A DNA stretch of 64,000 bases from Candidatus Gastranaerophilales bacterium (GTDB taxonomy: Bacteria > Cyanobacteriota > Vampirovibrionia > Gastranaerophilales > Gastranaerophilaceae). The DNA is taken from NCBI GenBank assembly GCA_905234865.1, contig CAJOJE010000001.1, positions 178,021 through 242,020 of the forward strand, written 5' to 3'. The first letter of the stretch is position 1. Every line of letters starts with the position of its first letter. Shown here one piece after another: positions 1 to 8,654 of this stretch. Below the pieces are notes generated by a model, which saw only the letters and a list, made by a program, of their open reading frames with translations, searched no databases and was not told the origin of the DNA. The position numbers and the translations under genes are program-made.

Positions 1-1125
1 TTACAATCAATCAAGGAATGCTTTGTAGGATTTGGCGGTCATGGCTTTGCGGGCGGATTTTCAGCAGACCCGAACAATATCGAAATTAATACTTTAATTA
101 AAAAAATTCAAGAAGCCGTCATTAATAATAAGGATGAATCAAAGGAAAATAATTCAAAAGAAGCGGATATTGAGCTTAAAGGCGATGACATCGACTTTGA
201 TTTTATCGATGACATTTATAAAATGGAACCGTTCGGGGAAGGAAACCCAAAACCCGTATTTTTATTTAAAGACGCAAAACTGCTTTCCGAAAGAGAAATC
301 GGAAAAGAAGGCGGACATCTTTCATATAAGATTTTGAAAGACAATCATGAATTCGATTGTTTATATTGGAAAAGAAAAATAACGGGTAAAAAAATAAATG
401 AAACTTTTGATTTTGTCTTTTATCCCGAAATAAGCGAGTTTAACGGCGAAAAAAAGATTAAACTGATAACTTCGTTCTTTCTTGACGATAAAATTTTAAA
501 TTCGACAAATTCGGGTGTAAAAATTTTTGATCACAGGCAAAAAACGGGAATTTTAGACAAAATAGAAGAATATGTACAAACCAAAAAGAATGATATTCAA
601 ATTTTCGCAAAAACAATCGGTACAAAAAAATTGCTTTCAAAGTACGCAAATATAACCGAAAACATTATGAAACAGCCAAACAAGTCATACGCAGTCATGT
701 TTTTTGATTATCCGACGTCATTGGATGAATTTGTATCAATAATAAAAGAAATTGAACCTGCGCATATACATTTAATGAAATCGGACATAATCAAAAACCC
801 TTATGAATATGTTCAATCCTGTATCGGAATGATAAAATACGCCATTAAACATAAAAACGGCCTTATTACAATAAAAAACATAGCTGATAATCTCGGCATC
901 GACGATTATTGCGCCGAATGCCTCATATTGGCTCTTGAAAAAACGGAATCAATTAAGATAAATCCGGACAGTAAAATTGATTTTATCAAACCTGTTACCG
1001 AGGAAAATCTTAAAAACGATTCCGCTTTTGAAATTTTTACGGATGAATTATCAAGAATCATCCGATTTAAAGAATATATAACAAAAATTGACATAGAAAC
1101 AATCAGAGAAAATATCACAAACTAA
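1..1125 (+). CDS. recJ: Single-stranded-DNA-specific exonuclease RecJ, C-terminal part (5' end outside window)
   Basis: The reading frame is open from the first base, so the gene starts upstream; 374 residues are visible. Near the start is a GGH-containing segment (VGFGGHGFAGGFS), the DHHA1-domain signature. Around residue 75 comes MEPFGEGNPKP, the typical entry to the RecJ OB-fold domain. The DHH catalytic core is not in the window. RecJ degrades 5'-ended single-stranded DNA in recombination and mismatch repair. The long tail after the OB fold (about residues 200-374) is not a part I recognise. The stop lies 10 bases from the converging next gene. Confidence 0.9.
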   Translation, partial: LQSIKECFVGFGGHGFAGGFSADPNNIEINTLIKKIQEAVINNKDESKENNSKEADIELKGDDIDFDFIDDIYKMEPFGEGNPKPVFLFKDAKLLSEREIGKEGGHLSYKILKDNHEFDCLYWKRKITGKKINETFDFVFYPEISEFNGEKKIKLITSFFLDDKILNSTNSGVKIFDHRQKTGILDKIEEYVQTKKNDIQIFAKTIGTKKLLSKYANITENIMKQPNKSYAVMFFDYPTSLDEFVSIIKEIEPAHIHLMKSDIIKNPYEYVQSCIGMIKYAIKHKNGLITIKNIADNLGIDDYCAECLILALEKTESIKINPDSKIDFIKPVTEENLKNDSAFEIFTDELSRIIRFKEYITKIDIETIRENITN

Positions 1126-1135
1126 TTGTTTTTGT

Positions 1136-1606
1136 TTATTTCGTGGTTGTATAGCTTTCAATATTTCCCTGAATAATTTTTTTGGATTTTTCTATTTGTC
1201 TGTTTTTCTTTTTTAGAGCGTTATATTGTTTTTTATAACTGTTGTATTGTTCTTTTTTGTTTATATAATCTTGTTTAGCTTGAGCCATAAGCGCAGAATA
1301 GCTTGTCAATTGTTCTCTTAATTCAACCTGCGCAGTATCAAGATTATTTACCGCATTGATAAAATTTTTATCGGATAAATTGGAATCCTGCGCTTTTGTC
1401 TGTAAATTCGTCGAAACCGATGGCGTCGGCGCCATTGTGTTTGAAGATATAATTGTTGAATTAGTCGTAACAAACGGCTTTGAATTATACCCTGAAGGCA
1501 ATAAATTAAAAGTTTCCGTTTCACTGTTTGAAAAAATTGCATCGGATGCAAAAACGGGAAGCGAAAAACTTGTTAATAATAAAACTGATGTAAAATACTT
1601 TCTCAT
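1136..1606 (-). CDS. Small secreted coiled-coil protein, unknown
   Basis: 156 residues. Residues 1-20 form a clear Sec signal peptide (MRK, hydrophobic core, cleavage after VFA-S). A Ser/Thr/Asn-rich stretch follows to about residue 75. The last 70 residues are Lys/Gln/Tyr-rich and predicted helical, with repeated YNSYKKQYNALKKK-like spacing that suggests a coiled coil. It is probably periplasmic or surface exposed. I recognise no family. It converges with recJ and has no partner gene in the same direction nearby. Confidence 0.7.
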   Translation of the reverse strand: MRKYFTSVLLLTSFSLPVFASDAIFSNSETETFNLLPSGYNSKPFVTTNSTIISSNTMAPTPSVSTNLQTKAQDSNLSDKNFINAVNNLDTAQVELREQLTSYSALMAQAKQDYINKKEQYNSYKKQYNALKKKNRQIEKSKKIIQGNIESYTTTK

Positions 1607-1668
1607 TCAATTTCTCCCATAAACTCAAAATTATTTTACATTTTTATATAAAGACCTGTCAATTTGAA

Positions 1669-1854
1669 TTAAAAAATATCATCTATCCAAATTGCATTGA
1701 CGGGGCAAATTAGGGCGGCATCTATACAATCATTCTCATTTCCTTCAATTTTGTCTTGATTTACGTTTGGTTTTACATCAATTGAAAAAACTCTTGAATT
1801 AATCGCTTCGCACGCTCCGCACAAAATACATTCTTCCGTTATCGTAACAAGCAT
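1669..1854 (-). CDS. Ferredoxin, single [4Fe-4S] type
   Basis: 61 residues from the chosen ATG. The motif CILCGAC (C-x2-C-x2-C) lies near the N-terminus and a fourth ligand in ICPVNAI near the C-terminus, so one [4Fe-4S] cluster is expected. It is a soluble electron carrier. The start at 1854 is preferred over an upstream one at 1893 because an AGGAGGT ribosome site lies just upstream of it. The radical SAM gene upstream on the same strand may be a customer for its electrons, though the gap between them shows no clear operon link. Confidence 0.88.
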   Translation of the reverse strand: MLVTITEECILCGACEAINSRVFSIDVKPNVNQDKIEGNENDCIDAALICPVNAIWIDDIF

Positions 1855-1930
1855 AAAACCTCCTTTTTTAACAATATAAACAAGAAGATACAAAATTAAA
1901 GTAATCTTATAAGTAATACTCTTTTAAGGA

Positions 1931-3331
1931 TTATTTTCTGAATAAAACTCGAAGTCCCGCTTTAAAATAATTGTAAAATTCTCTAAAACTTCGTATTTTA
2001 AATAACATCGAAAGAATGTAACGGGGTCTTGTATAATAAGATTTAACGGCGTTTTTGTGCATTTCAAAAACTCTTTCTTTTGAAAGATAATGAGTTCTGA
2101 TAGAAGGGTAATAATAAGGCATATCAAAATTTAACTCGCCCAAATCGTTTTCCTTAACATAATCATAAAATTTAGTTCCGATAAGCGCCGTTGCGGTATA
2201 AAAACTTACATATTCCGTATTAAGTTTTTTTGCAAAATCCATGGTTTCTTTATAAGTTTCTTCATTTTCCCATGGAAGCCCCAAAACATAATATCCGTAC
2301 ACTTTAATTTTATTTTTTTTAAAAAGTTTTACGGTATTTTCAATTTGCTGTTTGGTAATTTTTTTACCTATTTTATCCAACATAAATTGTGAGCCCGATT
2401 CAATTCCGATTGAAACAAGGCTGCAGCCAGCTTTTTTCATTAATTTTACGGTATCGAGATTGGCGCTGTCGGCTCTTGTATTGGTTGAAAAGGTAATTTT
2501 CATGCCGGAATTTATTATTTTATTACATAATTCATTTACCCATTCATTATCAAGGTTGAATAAATCCGACCAGAAAATAAAGTTTTTAATGTTATATTTT
2601 TCGTAGCACTCTTTAATTTCGCCTAAAATATTTTCAGGCGACCTTGTTCTTACTTTTGACCCTGAAACAGGAGTTGCCAAACAGAAAAAACAGTGGTAAG
2701 GACACCCTCTTGAAACCTTTATAACGGCTTGAACTTCGTTTGTATCGGGACGGGTATAAATTGAGTTATCAATACATTCTCTGAAAGGATACGGCAGTTT
2801 GTCCAAATTCTCAATAAAAGGTCGCCTTTCGTTTTGAATTATTTCGTTTCCGTTTCTGTAAGTCAGGCCCTTAATATTTTCTTTAGGTACATTATTTAAA
2901 ATTTCCGATAAAGTTTCTTCTACTTCCCCTCTTATTACCATATCAAGTTCGGGATAATCTTCAAGAGTTTTAACGTCAAAAATATTAAAATGAGCACCTT
3001 TTGCAACGGTAATAATATCTTTTGAAATCTCTTTAATTGATTTTAGTGCCAAAGTATCCGATAAAAGAGTTGTAGAAGCAATATTTAAGACAACATATCG
3101 AGGATTAAAAAGTAATAAGTCCGCTTTAAGGTCATCTTGAGTTTTAGCGCCAATGCTGTAATCTTTAATAATAGGGTCAAGCCCCGCTTCGTTTGCAATT
3201 GCTGCCATATACAATAAATCCGTCGGAGGCAGCGGCGGAATAACAACAAGATCATCCGTAGGCTGCTGGCATCTGTCCTCTCTGTTCATAACGGGAGAGG
3301 GCGGGTATATTAATAAAATTTTATCTTTCAT
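1931..3331 (-). CDS. B12-binding-domain radical SAM protein
   Basis: 466 residues. The N-terminal 170 residues have the layout of a cobalamin-binding domain (LLIYPPSP start, then alternating strands and helices). The radical SAM cysteine motif CPYHCFFC (C-x3-C-x2-C) follows around residue 210, then a barrel with GIESGSQ, a typical SAM-binding element. Relatives include BchE-like and methyltransferase enzymes acting on lipids, pigments or natural products; the substrate cannot be told. Its start overlaps the end of the upstream SDR-like gene by 11 bases, so the two are probably translated together. Confidence 0.88.
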   Translation of the reverse strand: MKDKILLIYPPSPVMNREDRCQQPTDDLVVIPPLPPTDLLYMAAIANEAGLDPIIKDYSIGAKTQDDLKADLLLFNPRYVVLNIASTTLLSDTLALKSIKEISKDIITVAKGAHFNIFDVKTLEDYPELDMVIRGEVEETLSEILNNVPKENIKGLTYRNGNEIIQNERRPFIENLDKLPYPFRECIDNSIYTRPDTNEVQAVIKVSRGCPYHCFFCLATPVSGSKVRTRSPENILGEIKECYEKYNIKNFIFWSDLFNLDNEWVNELCNKIINSGMKITFSTNTRADSANLDTVKLMKKAGCSLVSIGIESGSQFMLDKIGKKITKQQIENTVKLFKKNKIKVYGYYVLGLPWENEETYKETMDFAKKLNTEYVSFYTATALIGTKFYDYVKENDLGELNFDMPYYYPSIRTHYLSKERVFEMHKNAVKSYYTRPRYILSMLFKIRSFREFYNYFKAGLRVLFRK

Positions 3332-4133
3332 TGTTCATCCTTTTACCAAGAAATTTTCTTATAATTGAATTTAAAAAATGTGATTTAAAATTAGATACAA
3401 ATTTTGCGGCAATAGAATCAATTCCGATACAATACGAGGTTTTCGGATTGTTTTTATACAGAATATTATAAATTAATTTTGAAACATCTTCGGGAGACAG
3501 TCCTCTATTTGCATTTTTAAGAGCGTTTTTCTTTAAAAATATACCGACATCATAATATCTGTCTTTAAATTTTTCAAAATTCTTTTCGTTTTCCCGAACG
3601 GAAAATTGCCAAAATTTTGTGCCTACAACACCGGGTTTTATTGAAACCGTTTTAATGCCCGTTTCAATTTCAAAACAATTCAAAAGAGTGTCAACCGAAG
3701 ATTTTGAAATTGAATAAGGAGCCAAAAAAGGATAAATGCCGAATGCCGCCATAGATGAAAGACCGATAACAATTCCGTCTTTATTCATTTTGTTTGGCAA
3801 ATTTTTCAAAATATAAAGATAAGAAAATAAGGAATTATCAAGTTGTTTTTGAAGTTCCCTTTTATCGAGAAATTCAACCGGAGATGAAATTGCAACGCCC
3901 TGAAAACAAATAACCGCATCAAATTTTACGTCAACGGAGTTAAAATAGGCATTAATTTCATCTTCGTTTGACAAATCGACCTTATCAACTCTTAAATTTT
4001 TATGGGTAAAATTGTAGTCACTTCTTTTTGTCCCATAAACAAAAACATCTTCTTCAAGAAGTTTCTTAACGACAAAATCCGCCATGGAAGAAGTTATGGC
4101 AAATACCAAAACATTTTTTAATTTCTTTTTCAT
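3321..4133 (-). CDS. Short-chain dehydrogenase/reductase-like protein with an atypical cofactor motif
   Basis: 270 residues with the overall SDR order. Catalytic Ser in GLSSMAAF and the YxxxK pair in PYSISK (around residues 128 and 141) are present. The N-terminal glycine-rich nucleotide loop, normally TGxxxGxG, reads AITSSMAD here and lacks the glycines. It may therefore bind NAD(P) poorly or use another ligand. It is first in a two-gene minus-strand unit with the radical SAM gene, and divergent from the PfkB-like gene. Confidence 0.75.
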   Translation of the reverse strand: MKKKLKNVLVFAITSSMADFVVKKLLEEDVFVYGTKRSDYNFTHKNLRVDKVDLSNEDEINAYFNSVDVKFDAVICFQGVAISSPVEFLDKRELQKQLDNSLFSYLYILKNLPNKMNKDGIVIGLSSMAAFGIYPFLAPYSISKSSVDTLLNCFEIETGIKTVSIKPGVVGTKFWQFSVRENEKNFEKFKDRYYDVGIFLKKNALKNANRGLSPEDVSKLIYNILYKNNPKTSYCIGIDSIAAKFVSNFKSHFLNSIIRKFLGKRMNNER

Positions 4134-4180
4134 AAATTCAGCTTAACTCAAACATAATGCGAAGGCACTCATGTAACAAT

Positions 4181-4209
4181 TTGACACAAAATTAACGTCA
4201 TTATAAAAT
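4181..4209 (+). promoter_or_regulatory. Sigma70-type promoter for the PfkB-csaB-his run
   Basis: TTGACA at 4181-4186 is followed after 17 bases by TAAAAT at 4204-4209. The start codon at 4218 lies 9 bases after the -10 end, so the transcript would start at or within a few bases of the ATG. No Shine-Dalgarno fits in that gap. Confidence 0.65.
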
Positions 4210-4217
4210 TTGAAATT

Positions 4218-5150
4218 ATGTATGAAACACTTGATATTATAACAATAGGTGAAAGTTTAATCGAATTTTCTTCAGAAAAATCGCTTCTGCAAGCCGAAAA
4301 TTTTTCCAAATATTACGGCGGTGATACACTCTCGGTCGCAATTGCGGCACTCAGAAGCGGTTCTAAAGTAGGGTATATTACAAAAGTCAAAAATGATTCT
4401 TTCGGCGAATATCTTCTTGATTGCTGGCAATCGGAAGGACTTGATTCTTCGCAGGTTAAATTCTCGGATTTACAAAACGGAGTTTATTTTTGCGGATTAA
4501 AAAACGGCGAAGTCGAAATGGAATTTTACAGGAAAAAAACCGCTGCCTCAAGACTTGATGTATCGGACATTGATTTTAATTACATAAAATCTTCAAAATT
4601 CATTTTCGCAACGGGTTTTGTCCAGTCATTATCCTTAAATTGCAGAGAAGTCGTAAAAGAAGTATTTAAGTTTGCAAAAAATAACGGAATATTAACCGGT
4701 TACTACCCGAATTTCAGGCACACAGACCTTCTTGAACCCGAAGCAAGAGAGATGTTTTTAGAAATTAAAGATTATATTGATTACATTTTTATTAACGTAA
4801 AAGACAACATAATTTTTGATACAAATTCGCCCGATAACTTAATTGCAAAACTGCATGATATCCAAATACATAATGCCGTAATCATAAAAAACCATGACGG
4901 AATTTACGTAACAAACGGAACCGAAACAAATTACACAAAAACATTAAACGTCGATACGGTAGACATAACGGGAAATACTTCCGCAATTATAGGTGCTTTT
5001 ATAAGTTCAAAACTGCAGGGCAATTCCGATATCGAAGCGATTAAATATGCAAACGTATTAGGAGCAATGCAAGCATCAAAGCTCGGCGCCATAAAATCAA
5101 TTCCGAAAAAAAACGAAGTTTACGATTTAATGAGAAGGTTTTATGAGTAA
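4218..5150 (+). CDS. PfkB/ribokinase-fold protein, probable pseudokinase
   Basis: 310 residues. The N-terminal signature (TIGESLIEF, then YYGGDTLSVAIAALRSG) and the order of elements match sugar kinases of the PfkB family, closest in look to 2-keto-3-deoxygluconate kinases. The catalytic loop, normally DTTGAGD, reads DITGNTS at residues 249-255, so Ser255 replaces the catalytic Asp. The usual DxNxR motif reads YYPNFR. Kinase activity is doubtful; a sugar-binding or regulatory role is possible. The csaB-like gene starts inside its last 8 bases. Confidence 0.8.
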   Translation: MYETLDIITIGESLIEFSSEKSLLQAENFSKYYGGDTLSVAIAALRSGSKVGYITKVKNDSFGEYLLDCWQSEGLDSSQVKFSDLQNGVYFCGLKNGEVEMEFYRKKTAASRLDVSDIDFNYIKSSKFIFATGFVQSLSLNCREVVKEVFKFAKNNGILTGYYPNFRHTDLLEPEAREMFLEIKDYIDYIFINVKDNIIFDTNSPDNLIAKLHDIQIHNAVIIKNHDGIYVTNGTETNYTKTLNVDTVDITGNTSAIIGAFISSKLQGNSDIEAIKYANVLGAMQASKLGAIKSIPKKNEVYDLMRRFYE

Positions 5151-6153
5151 AAAAATTCTCCTGTCGGGCTACATCGGCTTTTCAAACTTTGGTGACGATG
5201 TTTTGCATGAAGTATTAATTTCTCACCTCAAAAAGTTGGATTGCAAAATTACGGCACTTTCTTCAAATCCGAAATTAACCGAAGAAACTTTCGGTATCAA
5301 ATCTTTTTACTATAAAGATTTATTCAAGGTCATATCATCAATTTTCAAAACCGACATATTGATTTTTTCGGGCGGTAATCTACTGCAAAACGAAACAAGC
5401 AATTTATCCTTATTTTACTATCTTTTTATTGCAATATGTTCAAAAATATTTTTTAAAAAAACGGTATTTTATTCTAACGGCATTGGACCGATTGACGGTT
5501 TTTTACAAAACTTATTAACAAAAATTGTTTTAAAGACGGCGGATTTTGTTTCCGTAAGAGATGAATTTTCAATCGAATATCTTAAAAACAATAAAATAAC
5601 GGGCGAACTAACCGTTGACGGATTATGGGAATTAAAAGTGCCCGAATATTGCCCGAAAAACTTAATCGGAATTCAATTGAGGGATTATAAAAATATCGCA
5701 CCCGACTTGTATGAAAAAATTGCCGAATTAATTTCAAAAAATTTACCCGAATATGAAGTCGAAATTTTTTCTTTACAAAATAAGCAAGATATTGCGGAGT
5801 GCGAAAAATTTCAAACAATATTAAATAAAATCAACCCGAACATTGTAAGCAAAATTATTCCGTATGAAACACCCAAAAAATTGTCGGAAGAATTTTCAAA
5901 ATTAAAATATTTGATTGGTATGCGATATCATGCTAACATGCTTGGGTTAAAACTCGGTGTTAAAATACTTCCGATTTCGTATTCAATAAAAGTAACAAAC
6001 CTTGCGAAAGATTTTGGAATTGAATATATTAAAGGAGAAGAAACGAGCAATCTTGACAGCGCCTTTCATAATTTAATCGACGAAAAATTTACTATAAAAC
6101 CTGCCTTGAAAAATTATGAATGGCAAAATATAGACAAAATTATTAATAATTAA
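5143..6153 (+). CDS. csaB: Polysaccharide pyruvyl transferase family protein, CsaB-like
   Basis: 336 residues. The start GYIGFSNFGDDVLHE matches the CsaB opening (GYYGFGNxGDE). FSGGNLLQ, FYSNGIGPI and the C-terminal GMRYHANMLGL are also family hallmarks. CsaB-type enzymes put a pyruvyl ketal on cell-wall-linked polysaccharide, which in Firmicutes and cyanobacteria anchors SLH-domain surface proteins. That role is by family only; no SLH protein is visible here. The start overlaps the preceding gene by 8 bases and the his fusion gene follows after 10 bases. Confidence 0.82.
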   Translation: MSKKILLSGYIGFSNFGDDVLHEVLISHLKKLDCKITALSSNPKLTEETFGIKSFYYKDLFKVISSIFKTDILIFSGGNLLQNETSNLSLFYYLFIAICSKIFFKKTVFYSNGIGPIDGFLQNLLTKIVLKTADFVSVRDEFSIEYLKNNKITGELTVDGLWELKVPEYCPKNLIGIQLRDYKNIAPDLYEKIAELISKNLPEYEVEIFSLQNKQDIAECEKFQTILNKINPNIVSKIIPYETPKKLSEEFSKLKYLIGMRYHANMLGLKLGVKILPISYSIKVTNLAKDFGIEYIKGEETSNLDSAFHNLIDEKFTIKPALKNYEWQNIDKIINN

Positions 6154-6163
6154 GGAAAAAGAT

Positions 6164-7396
6164 ATGATTATTCCAAGCATAGATTTAATGGACGGAAAAG
6201 CCGTTCAATTAAGACAGGGCAAAGAAAAAGTTCTTGAAAGAGAAAATGTACTTGAACTTGCAAAATATTATTCAAGATTTGGCGAAATTGCCGTCATTGA
6301 CCTTGATAGCGCAATGAATACGGGAAAAAACAACGAAGAGTTAATAACCAAAATTTGCAAAATTGCAAAATGCAGAGTAGGCGGGGGAATAAGAACCGTT
6401 GAAAAAGCAAAAAGGATGATTGCAAACGGCGCACATAAAATTATCATAGGAACTGCAGCAAACGAAGAATTTTTATCCAAACTGCCAAAAGACCGATTAA
6501 TTGTTGCAATAGACTCGAGAAACGGTAAAATTACCCTGAACGGCTGGATGAAAGATACCGAATTTTCTACGGAAGAATATGTAAAAAGATTTTCAAATTA
6601 TTGCTCAGGATTTTTATACACTATCGTCGAAAAAGAAGGAATGCTTGAAGGTACAAATATCGATGCGTTCAAAAAAATAAGAGAAATTACAAAGCTTCCG
6701 ATTGTTGCGGCAGGCGGAATTACAACGTTAGAAGAAATAAAAGAACTTGATAAATTAAATATTTCTTCACAGCTCGGAATGTCTGTTTATACGGGTAAAA
6801 TTTCATTAGAGGACGCTTTTATATCCTGCCTTGATTTCAAAAAATCTCCTGACGGCTTAATACCCACGATTGTGCAGGATATTGATACAAAACAAGTGTT
6901 AATGCTCGCTTATTCAAATGAAAAATCTTTGCAAAAAACTTTTAAAGATGGGCTTGCAACTTATTTTTCAAGATCAAGACAAGAGCTTTGGACAAAAGGC
7001 TTAACTTCGGGCAATACACAAGAATTAATCAGCGCAAAGTTCGACTGCGACGGCGACAGTCTTTTGTTTTACGTAAAACAAAAAGGAAATGCCTGCCATT
7101 ACGAAAGATACAGTTGTTTTGAAGAAAAAAGTTTTTGCATAAACGACTTATATGAGTTGATATTGGACAGAAAAGAAAAACTGCCCGAAGGCTCTTACAC
7201 CACAAAATTATTTAATAACGAATTTTACCTTAAAAGAAAAATTATGGAAGAAGCGTTTGAATCTGTTAATTTTGAATTGGGTGACGGGCTTGGTTGGGAG
7301 GCTTCCGATTTAATTTATCATTTACTTGTATTTATGGCAATGAAAAATGTAACACCTCAGGATATTGTTCACAACTTGGCTTCAAGGGCAAAATAA
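6164..7396 (+). CDS. hisA-hisIE: Trifunctional histidine biosynthesis fusion HisA-HisI-HisE
   Basis: 410 residues with three consecutive enzymes. Residues 1-223 are HisA (ProFAR isomerase), with catalytic Asp7 in IPSID and Asp117 in VAIDSRNG. Residues 224-322 are HisI (PRA-CH), with the CDGD metal site at 295-298 and Cys311/Cys318 in NACHYERYSCF. Residues 328-410 are HisE (PRA-PH), with EE at 362-363 and the ASDLIYHLLV helix. The protein covers steps 2-4, from PR-ATP to PRFAR. HisI-HisE fusions are common; adding HisA at the front is not. An AAGGAAAAAG ribosome site precedes it and hisD follows after 2 bases. Confidence 0.93.
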   Translation: MIIPSIDLMDGKAVQLRQGKEKVLERENVLELAKYYSRFGEIAVIDLDSAMNTGKNNEELITKICKIAKCRVGGGIRTVEKAKRMIANGAHKIIIGTAANEEFLSKLPKDRLIVAIDSRNGKITLNGWMKDTEFSTEEYVKRFSNYCSGFLYTIVEKEGMLEGTNIDAFKKIREITKLPIVAAGGITTLEEIKELDKLNISSQLGMSVYTGKISLEDAFISCLDFKKSPDGLIPTIVQDIDTKQVLMLAYSNEKSLQKTFKDGLATYFSRSRQELWTKGLTSGNTQELISAKFDCDGDSLLFYVKQKGNACHYERYSCFEEKSFCINDLYELILDRKEKLPEGSYTTKLFNNEFYLKRKIMEEAFESVNFELGDGLGWEASDLIYHLLVFMAMKNVTPQDIVHNLASRAK

Positions 7397-7398
7397 CC

Positions 7399-8649
7399 AT
7401 GAAAATTTGTAATTACGATAAGCTTGATAAAGATTTTTTTGACTCTGTCGGATATGACAACATGCCTGACATTGATTTACTTATAAATAACGTCAAAAAT
7501 CATGGCGATAATTATATTATTGAATTGTCAAAAAAATTTAATGACGGGGATTTTAAAAGTTCCAAAGATTTTTTGGTTTCAAAAGATGAAATAAAAGACG
7601 CTTATAATAAAGTTGATAAAAATTTTATAAATCATATTGAAATTTCAAAAGCCAATGTTAAAGAGTTTTCCGAAAAGCAGCTGAAAAGTTTAAAAGAGCT
7701 TGAATATAAAAAAGAAAATTCAATTTTAGGACATAAAATTATCCCTTTATCAAGAGTTTTATCTTATGCACCCGGCGGAAATTATCCGCTTCCGTCATCT
7801 TGCATTATGACAATTGTTCCCGCAAAAGTTGCGGGAGTAAGCGAAGTTATTTTAACATCTCCCAAAATAAAACCCGAAACAATTGTTGCTGCAGATATTG
7901 CAGGTGCGGATAAAATATATAAATTGGGCGGAGCACAAGCAATAAGTGCCTTTGCGTACGGCACGCAAACGATTAAACCGGTTGATAAAATTGTGGGCCC
8001 GGGCAATAAATTTGTAAATTATGCAAAAAAACACGTTTTTGGTACGGTTGATATAGATTTTATCGCAGGACCGTCCGAAGTTTTAATTATAGCGGATGAA
8101 ACCGCCAATCCAAAGTTAATTGCAGCGGATATGCTCGCTCAATCGGAACACGATAAAGATGCAAGGGCATATTTAATAACAAATTCAATCAAACTTGCAA
8201 AAAATGTACAAATAGAAGCCGAAAACTTTTTAAAAACGCTTCCCACATCAAAAATTGCATCAATTTCTTTTGAAAAAGCAATTTGCGTTGTGGTTGACAA
8301 TTATAATAAAATGGCGGAACTTTCAAATTTAAGAGCGCCTGAACATCTTGAAATCATGGTGCGTGACGAAAACTTAATTTTACCATATCTTGTTAATTAC
8401 GGCTCGCTTTTTATAGGCGAAAACTGCGCAGAAGTTTTCGGAGATTATGTATCGGGAACAAACCATGTACTCCCCACTAATCGTGCCGCAAGATATACCG
8501 GCGGATTATCGGTTTTTGACTTTGTTAAAATCGTAACATATCAAAAAATTAATAAAGAATATGCAAAAGAACTTTCAAAAACGGCTTCGTACATAGCCGA
8601 AAAAGAGGGTTTATTTGCACACAAATTAGCTTCTGATTTAAGGATATAA
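7399..8649 (+). CDS. hisD: Histidinol dehydrogenase
   Basis: 416 residues from ATG 7399, two bases after the fusion gene's stop; an in-frame extension back to 7294 would overlap hisE and is rejected. Family blocks are intact: GADKIYKLGGAQA, KIVGPGNKFV, DFIAGPSEV, the zinc-ligand segment AQSEHD and the catalytic PEHLE. The enzyme oxidises L-histidinol twice to histidine using NAD+ and Zn2+. It sits with hisA-hisIE, but hisG, B, C, F and H are not in this window. Confidence 0.96.
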   Translation: MKICNYDKLDKDFFDSVGYDNMPDIDLLINNVKNHGDNYIIELSKKFNDGDFKSSKDFLVSKDEIKDAYNKVDKNFINHIEISKANVKEFSEKQLKSLKELEYKKENSILGHKIIPLSRVLSYAPGGNYPLPSSCIMTIVPAKVAGVSEVILTSPKIKPETIVAADIAGADKIYKLGGAQAISAFAYGTQTIKPVDKIVGPGNKFVNYAKKHVFGTVDIDFIAGPSEVLIIADETANPKLIAADMLAQSEHDKDARAYLITNSIKLAKNVQIEAENFLKTLPTSKIASISFEKAICVVVDNYNKMAELSNLRAPEHLEIMVRDENLILPYLVNYGSLFIGENCAEVFGDYVSGTNHVLPTNRAARYTGGLSVFDFVKIVTYQKINKEYAKELSKTASYIAEKEGLFAHKLASDLRI

Positions 8650-8654
8650 ACAAT

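Noticed and set aside
7294-7398. An N-terminal extension of hisD
   Set aside because: The extra 35 residues overlap the HisE coding end and are not HisD-like; ATG 7399 gives the normal start.
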